From Euperipatoides rowelli (Eukaryota > Onychophora > Udeonychophora > Euonychophora > Peripatopsidae): a stretch of DNA of 13,158 bases. Each line of letters starts with the position of its first letter. Position 1 is the stretch's first letter. This document shows, in pieces, positions 8,432 through 13,158 of this stretch. The translations under genes were made by a program, and so were the position numbers. A model generated the notes under the pieces. That model saw nothing but the letters and a program-made list of their open reading frames with translations, was not told the origin of the DNA and did no database searches. The stretch lies in NCBI GenBank assembly GCA_003024985.2, contig PXIH01S0004849.1. One strand, written 5' to 3'.

Positions 8432-8439
8432 CCTGTTCT

Positions 8440-8699
8440 ATCTTGCAGCAGATAGCTCTGGAATATACCCAGCATGTTTAAACATGAATCACAGACTACT
8501 TATTGTGATTAGAATGAGCATATGTAGCATAAACGTCTTCAAAATACAATACCACCAGATATACTGTCAACAAAAATGTTAGTTTTAGTATATATGTTAG
8601 AATGCTTAATGCAAAAAAAAAAAACTGTGGGTGATAGACAAATTCTGATTGCATTTTAGAATTCAGGACTAAAAAATATGTACATAGAAAACAACTAAT
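8440..8699. other. Unique AT-rich DNA, no feature
   Basis: No open frame, repeat or RNA-like structure was recognised between the hAT-like element and the long palindrome. Confidence 0.5.
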
Positions 8700-8763
8700 A
8701 AAATATTAGAATTGTCCTGATGTTTTAATAATTATTAAAACATCAGGACAATTCTAATATTTT
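8700..8763. repeat. 64-bp perfect palindrome without spacer
   Basis: The left half runs from 8700 to 8731 (core attagaattgtcctgatgtt then ttaataa). The right half 8732-8763 is its exact reverse complement, with no loop bases. Perfect pairing stops at 8699/8764 (t against t), although the next two pairs match again. The centre is ttaataattattaa. Such a sequence can extrude as a cruciform or form a 32-bp hairpin in RNA. It could be a real inverted duplication, a fold-back element, or a cloning or assembly artefact. Confidence 0.98.
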
Positions 8764-9830
8764 TTTTAAAAAATAACACAATTTTTTTTTTCCTCTGATA
8801 AAGAGGACAAGTCTGGAGAAAAGAGGATGTATGTTAACCCTAATTTACAGTATAATTTGCTACGAGTTACTTATTAATAAAAATGATTTTATGTAGGCTA
8901 AGCTTTAGACAAAATTAATTTAATTCAAAATGCATTTCAGTTAAAAATTAGATAAATAGAAACTTGTATTCGATAGGCCAGTGTATGACTTTAATATTTT
9001 TGGACACTGTTCATAGGGAACAGCGATGCATTATTATTCACTATTCCGTACAGTAAATTCCCACAAAAAGAAAATTTATATCAATTTTAAAACACAAAAT
9101 ATTTTTCATACGTAAAAATATTAATTTTTTTAAAAAAATTGATTTGTTTTTTACCATTATAACCCTGCCAGGAAGAGGGAAGGAGAGATAAATTAGAACT
9201 TGCTTCGTGAACCTTATTAAAACAAAATGAATAGCCATTTCCATTAAATTATTTCAAAATTAGATATTTTAATTAAAATGTACAATTTTTAAAACTTGTA
9301 TACTGTAGATTTTTTAGGAGAGAAATTATTATAAATTGTAACTGCCTAATCTAGTGATCATTGTAATCATACATTATCAAATAGAGACATTTTATGAAAA
9401 ATATTTAAGTGAAGTTCTAATTACATTCTTATATGAAATAATATTTTCTTACATTTTTTTTTTTTTTTTTGCAAAGCAATATTATGAGTTACCCCAGATA
9501 AAATGTGATAAGGAAACAGAAAGTGAAAATAATAATAAAAAAATGCAAAATATTTGTGTGAATGATGGACTCACATAAATGATATGAATGCTGGTTTTAG
9601 TTGATTTAAAAAATATAATTATTACAATTCTATAAAACTGAATATAAAATCTTAATGCAGAATTTAATCTAAAATAGAATAATTTAAATTGTGACCCAAC
9701 ACTAATTTATCTACTATTCCAACGGAACATCACCTTTTAGATTTAACTATTCCAATATGATTTTTACTATTCTCGGAACACAGGAAAAGTGCTAAAATCG
9801 AACTACTTTTTTGATGAACAGTTAATCTTC
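8764..9830. other. AT-rich DNA without a recognisable gene
   Basis: Contains an 18-bp AT palindrome (aatttttttaaaaaaatt, 9123-9140), a T17 run (9454-9470) and several actattcc-like words (near 9048, 9713, 9748, 9768) that may be remains of an old repeat. The short open frames 9041-9244 (minus) and 9354-9578 (plus) encode AT-driven sequence with no motif. Confidence 0.45.
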
Positions 9831-9866
9831 TGTAGCTCAGTAGATTGAGTCGTCCACTACATCAGT
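9831..9866 (+). other. tRNA-like D-arm/A-box fragment, possible SINE head
   Basis: The words tgtagctcagtagattgag and tcgtccactac match the tRNA A-box pattern (TRGCNNAGYNGG-like, here TAGCTCAGTAG) followed by GAG, so GCTC and GAGT can pair as a D-stem. No clear acceptor stem or B-box (GGTTCGANNCC) follows at the expected spacing; instead the sequence runs into an ATT-rich tail. It is therefore not an intact tRNA gene. A truncated tRNA-derived SINE is the best reading, and it abuts the 3' end of the LINE remnant on the opposite strand. Confidence 0.45.
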
Positions 9867-10330
9867 TATTATTATAATTTTTATTTTATCATTATTCATC
9901 ATCATTGATGTGTTCTCCGAGGCGGAGGTTCACGTTTATGGATCACCAAAGATTTCAATCTTGAGCTCTTCTTTTTAATACAGAGAATTGTCTGATGTTA
10001 GCCCAGTCCTTATGGTCATCCAGCCATTCTCTTTTTGGTATTCCTCTTCTTTTTTTCCCTTTCTGTCCATCCCTCAAGTGCTGTTACTAGTCTAATTCCT
10101 GTTGATCCTCTCAACACATGCCCGGCATATTTCCATTTCCTCTTCCTTACTTCATCTGAAATATTATAACCATCTCCCCATCTTTTCCACAATTCTTCAT
10201 TTCTGATCATATCTGTCCATTTTATTTTCAACATTCTTCTTGCACATCAAAAGCATTCATCTTTTTTTTTCCAAATCTTTGGTTAAAGTCCCTGTCTTAC
10301 ATCCATATTAGAAGTCTTTATTTAATTCAA
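9860..10330 (-). mobile_element. 5'-truncated RTE-type LINE remnant, 3' end
   Basis: On the minus strand an open frame (10234-10016) reads MLKIKWTDMIRNEELWKRWG, then ISDEVRKRKWKYAGHVLRGS and TALEGWTEREKKKRNTKKRM. Frame-shifted pieces extend it on both sides: MNAFDVQ upstream and DWANIRQFS downstream. Known: the C-terminal tail of RTE-type reverse transcriptases has this layout (a MLKIxWxDxVxNEE block, then RRxWRWxGHVLRM, then ALxWxPxGKRxRGRPKxTWRR). After the coding part comes a short 3' UTR (ggttcacg, ccgaggcgg read on plus) and a tail of ATG/ATA-type triplets (about 9870-9910), as is common for RTE elements. The polymerase domain itself is missing, so the copy is dead on arrival. An N lies at 10332. 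Confidence 0.82.
10016..10234 (-). pseudogene. C-terminal fragment of an RTE-type reverse transcriptase
   Basis: A 72-codon intact stretch with the GHVLR motif preceded by a basic segment (VRKRKWKY) and followed by a lysine/arginine-rich segment. In family members a GRPK motif and a final helix follow; here GRPK is degraded to NTKK. A frame change near 10015 is needed to reach DWANIRQ. It is part of the LINE remnant and has no start codon of its own. Confidence 0.8.
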
Positions 10331-10754
10331 GNATTCTTAGTTTCTTAATACTTGTAAAATAATAAAAAATAAACAATGCTTACTATTAACTTAATAGCAG
10401 ACCTAGTAAATTGTAGCCTACTGTCCTAGGTTGCCTAATACACATTTAAACAAGCTTTTTTTTTAATATTACAGAGAATGAGAGCCTGAGAAGTGAGATA
10501 CCAAAAGTCATAGACATTTAACAACTGATTAGGATTTTCTTTTAACATTTAACAAAATCTGTATAAGTTATGTAATTTAAAAAAATCACAATATTTTGCA
10601 TTAATCTTTGGTGTTTAAAAACTAGAATATACTGTATATATCCATTGTGTTAGCAAGCCTGAGAAAATATTGTACTGTAAATATAGTCACTTTCAGTAGG
10701 ACTAGCTGGTTGTGTGTACAGTATATACAGTGCACAAATTTTATGGTAATCCTG
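10331..10754. other. AT-rich DNA, no feature recognised
   Basis: No ORF, repeat boundary or RNA-like fold of note, apart from three TACTGTA/TACAGTA words (near 10629, 10674, 10718). Confidence 0.45.
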
Positions 10755-10826
10755 TAGTCCGAGACAACTATAAATGTCTATGGACCACTAAAAAACTGTT
10801 TGTAAGTGGTCCATTGGACTACTTAC
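10755..10826. repeat. Cluster of alternating inverted repeats (tggaccact / agtggtcca)
   Basis: Four related words alternate in orientation: tagtcc (10755-10760), tggaccact (10781-10789), gtaagtggtcca (10802-10813) and tggactacttac (10815-10826). Words two and three can pair as a perfect 9-bp stem with a short loop. Words three and four can pair as 11 of 12 bp with one base between them. A small extra stem, agaca/tgtct, lies within 10760-10780. The small plus-strand open frame across it is a by-product. Confidence 0.7.
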
Positions 10827-11338
10827 AAAAGTTAACTAATTATATTAAACTTTTTCATCTTAGCAGCATAATAAATAAATCAAGTATATTTGTATTTCAA
10901 TAAATAAACTAATTGTGTTTGCATTTTAGAGTCCAACATTAAAATTTGTTTTTGTTATTTTTTTCTTTTGAGAAAATTGTCGATATTAAGAAATCTTTAA
11001 TTTTAAATAAAACTACATATTGGTACAAGTAGGAGTCATTTGCATTTTCTACTACCACAACCAAGATTATGGACTATCATTAATTACAGATCAATGGTCT
11101 GTTTAACCTCCAATTAATTATCCAAAATTCAAGCACTGTATACAGCATTATAGTGAAGGGCTTTAATATAAAGAACAAGAAGTTGAAGTCCAAACTGTTT
11201 ATTGTGTTGGAACAAAATGAAAGTAATATAGCAACTGCAATTCACAGTGGAAAAAAACATTCAAAAATCCACAACTAAAAAACAAACAAACAATGGTTGT
11301 AGCTGTGATGCAAGGTGGGCAGACACAGACCTTGAACT
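10827..11338. other. AT-rich DNA, no feature recognised
   Basis: No gene, exon or repeat could be supported. The last about 30 bp may belong to a weakly paired outer extension of the fold-back repeat that starts at 11339. Confidence 0.45.
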
Positions 11339-11570
11339 GACTAGCATCTGGTTCTCAGACCTACCATTGTCATGCAGCCTATTAGGCAATCTATTAACCT
11401 TAACTCCAACATAAATATAATAGCAAATTAAAGCATCTCTAACTCAAACTTAATAAATAAATAAACTAACAGTCAATCTGAGGTCAGCTTGCATTTATCA
11501 ACAAGCCAACCTCGGATTGGCTGTTTTGGGGTAGCATGACAACGGTAGATCTGAGATCCAGACGCTAGTC
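11339..11570. repeat. Fold-back (inverted) repeat with 37-bp arms, MITE-like
   Basis: The left arm is 11339-11375 and the right arm 11534-11570. The right arm matches the reverse complement of the left at 33 of 37 positions (shared words gcatgacaa, tctgaga, ccaga, gctagtc). About 158 bp lie between the arms, and a second hairpin (11468-11525) sits inside. The 232-bp size and symmetry suggest a MITE or fold-back element, but I could not find a convincing target-site duplication or exact ends. Confidence 0.72.
11468..11525. repeat. 58-nt hairpin, 24-bp stem with 10-nt loop
   Basis: The left strand (11468-11491; aacagtcaatctgaggt then cagcttg) pairs with the right strand (11502-11525; caagccaacctcggattgg then ctgtt). 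If read as plus-strand RNA, 22 of 24 positions pair, two of them as G-U, with two mismatches near the loop. Loop: catttatcaa. Pairs that hold as G-U rather than G-C resemble an RNA hairpin, but simple decay of a palindrome gives the same picture. It could be the core of the surrounding fold-back element; a small-RNA precursor is a weaker possibility. Confidence 0.75.
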
Positions 11571-11623
11571 TATGACTGGATACCACCACTCTAACAACGT
11601 ACCAGTGAGGGGAGCCACTACCT

Positions 11624-11649
11624 GTTGGAATGGTAGCAGTCATTCCAAC
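11624..11649. repeat. Small perfect hairpin (9-bp stem, 8-nt loop)
   Basis: gttggaatg and cattccaac flank gtagcagt. It lies just outside the fold-back repeat, in a stretch less AT-rich than its surroundings (11530-11660), and may be part of the same old repeat. Confidence 0.55.
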
Positions 11650-11659
11650 TGGGTGTTAA

Positions 11660-12625
11660 AGCCATGCATGTGACATTCTTAAAAAAAGAAAGAATACACT
11701 TGCATGCAAAATAAACTGCAAATTAGCATTAATTTGCATGTGCAAAGGAAGTCAATTGTTTTATGAACTGTTTGCACTCTCATAATTGATCAGATTTGTT
11801 AACATGGAATTTACACTTACAGTAGGCTACTATTAAAAATAGAAAGACCGTGTTATGAAAATAATCAATACATGAACAAAAATCAGCTGTTTCTTTACAC
11901 ATTGGAATTAATATGACCATTTTTAAAAATAAATAATTTAAGCATTTGTGATAAATGGTACTAGTATATCACATTATAATTATAGTGATATACTGTATTT
12001 CTCTAATCTTTAGTAATTCCAATAAATCAATCGACATATTTCCTGAACTTTTCTCACAATTTTTCAGACAAATATAAAATCAGCTTAAATATTTCATCAT
12101 CATGATTCATAAGATTTGGCTTTACATTAATGAAACAAAAAAAAATTAAAATCTGTTCTTAAATACTGTAATTCTTAAGGACTTGTGAATTTTCTTTCCA
12201 CCACTCAGTTAATTAAAAAAACATTGGAAAATCAAAATCAATAGATAAATACATGAAATCAATACAAGTCAACAATGCCTAAAATTAGATTATCATTATC
12301 CATTCCTCCACTACAAGCCAATAAATCTCTTTAAATAAAATCAGTCAATACAGAATGAAAGTAAATGTCTTAAATGCATTTAATTTGAATAATGTGGTCG
12401 TTGCCCCCCCCCCCCCCATTGTAAAATGAAATGGTATTTGGGTTTACTGTCTTCAGAAAGCAAAATAAATTATTCTCCTTTATGCAAATTACACAGTGGC
12501 TGTTACTTTAATGATTTGATATTGTTTTTAAAAGTGATTGTGGAATAATTAGGGACTAGTTTATCTAACTAAGTTACTGTGTTTAAAAATTAGTATAAAA
12601 GTGTCAATAAAAAAAAATAAGGTCA
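11660..12625. other. AT-rich DNA with a few simple repeats
   Basis: Contains an imperfect AT-rich palindrome (11963-11994; arms agtatatcac and gtgatatact, 12-nt middle) and a C14 run (12404-12417). No gene or exon was recognised. Confidence 0.5.
12404..12417. repeat. C14 homopolymer
   Basis: Fourteen consecutive C, striking in DNA this AT-rich. The length is prone to sequencing error. Confidence 0.95.
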
Positions 12626-12856
12626 GGATCCATTATCTGCCCGCCAAAATAATTAGCATTAGGAGTCCCGCACAAAGTAACGTATAGAATTATTATTTTT
12701 TCTCAACTATTTTACTATATTTTCTTTACAGTCCTAACCTTACTGTAACCCTGAACCCTAGGATAATCTAGAGGTGACATAATCCTTTGCTGAGCGCCGA
12801 TTTAGATAATTTCAACTTACTTCTGTCAGCCATATTGCTGGGTAGATAATGAATCC
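12626..12856. mobile_element. MITE-like element with about 25-bp inverted repeats
   Basis: The left end reads ggatccattatctgcccgcc followed by aaaat. The reverse complement of the right end reads ggattcattatctacccagc followed by aatat, so about 20 of 25 positions agree. The 231-bp interior has no ORF and contains gtcctaaccttactgtaacc followed by ctgaaccctagg. Read on the other strand, this resembles the core of the nested MITE at 4532-4836. No clear target-site duplication was found, so the ends are approximate and the superfamily is unassigned. Confidence 0.65.
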
Positions 12857-13073
12857 GCACATTAAAATTTCCTTTCATATGTTTTTAAATATTTGCTTCA
12901 AAAACATAATCTGTTATTGCAAAAATAAATGTGAAAAACCATATAACAAAAATTCATTACTAGATTGATCATTATGAGAGAGCTGGTAATTATCACGATT
13001 CCCACTTAATCTTTTCTTAATTCTTTTAAAAATGGGATTTGACAACTTGCTAAATTAATTCAATTATAACTTT
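12857..13073. other. AT-rich DNA, no feature recognised
   Basis: Nothing beyond base composition typical of the window. Confidence 0.4.
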
Positions 13074-13158
13074 GTTTTCAATGAATTCAAATCTGTTATA
13101 AAGCATTTGTCTTTCCTACATTGAAACTTCATGTTTTCAATGAATGCAAATCTCTTAT
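13074..13158. repeat. 26-bp direct repeat, 59-bp period, running off the window
   Basis: gttttcaatgaattcaaat plus ctgttat (13074-13099) recurs as gttttcaatgaatgcaaat plus ctcttat (13133-13158) with two mismatches. The second copy ends exactly at the window edge, so this may be the first one and a half units of a tandem array. Confidence 0.75.

Noticed and set aside
9831-9904. Functional tRNA gene
   Set aside because: Only a D-arm/A-box is credible. There is no T-arm, B-box or acceptor stem.

Overview
The window looks like AT-rich (roughly 70% A+T by eye) animal nuclear DNA, almost all of it non-coding. The identification rests on one short spliced exon on the minus strand (221-295). It is bounded by a consensus acceptor and donor and encodes LKAADILPILKEKIAYLS, the conserved start of the Sec14 region of the Trio/Kalirin Rho-GEF family. 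If that gene is intact, positions 1-220 are the start of its downstream intron. Positions 296-13158 are then its upstream intron, or upstream DNA containing first exons that I could not find. The base composition, the RTE-type LINE remnant, the mariner and hAT derivatives and a multicopy invertebrate protein family suggest a non-arthropod invertebrate (deuterostome or lophotrochozoan). The species is not identifiable by reading. Three isolated N bases point to a draft assembly.

Layout by region. 221-295: TRIO/KALRN exon. 760-824: (TAA)n microsatellite. 1098-1427: an unrecognised 109-codon minus-strand ORF. 1727-2358: minisatellite with a period of about 145 bp, five copies, each carrying TGACATCA. 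2359-4270: nothing recognisable. 4323-5189: decayed mariner-like transposon with about 57-bp terminal inverted repeats and a TA duplication. It is split by a nested 305-bp MITE (4532-4836) with a perfect 9-bp target-site duplication. 5260-6300: nothing recognisable. 6310-7815, minus: pseudogene of a dispersed transposon-like protein family, interrupted by a 20-copy, 16-bp minisatellite (7088-7401) that appears to have grown out of its coding sequence. 7961-8431: hAT-like non-autonomous element with an 8-bp duplication. 8700-8763: a 64-bp perfect palindrome. 9831-9866: tRNA-like A-box fragment. 9860-10330: 3' end of an RTE-type LINE, minus strand. 10755-10826: alternating inverted repeats. 11339-11570: a fold-back repeat enclosing a hairpin (11468-11525). 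12626-12856: a MITE-like element sharing an internal motif with the nested MITE. 13074-13158: the start of a possible 59-bp tandem repeat.

The parts do not form a pathway. The picture is one conserved neuronal-type signalling gene with a large intron that has collected layered, mostly dead mobile elements. I see no evidence for a new functional system. The most informative structures are the nested transposons, the minisatellite born inside a transposon ORF, and the spacer-free palindrome.
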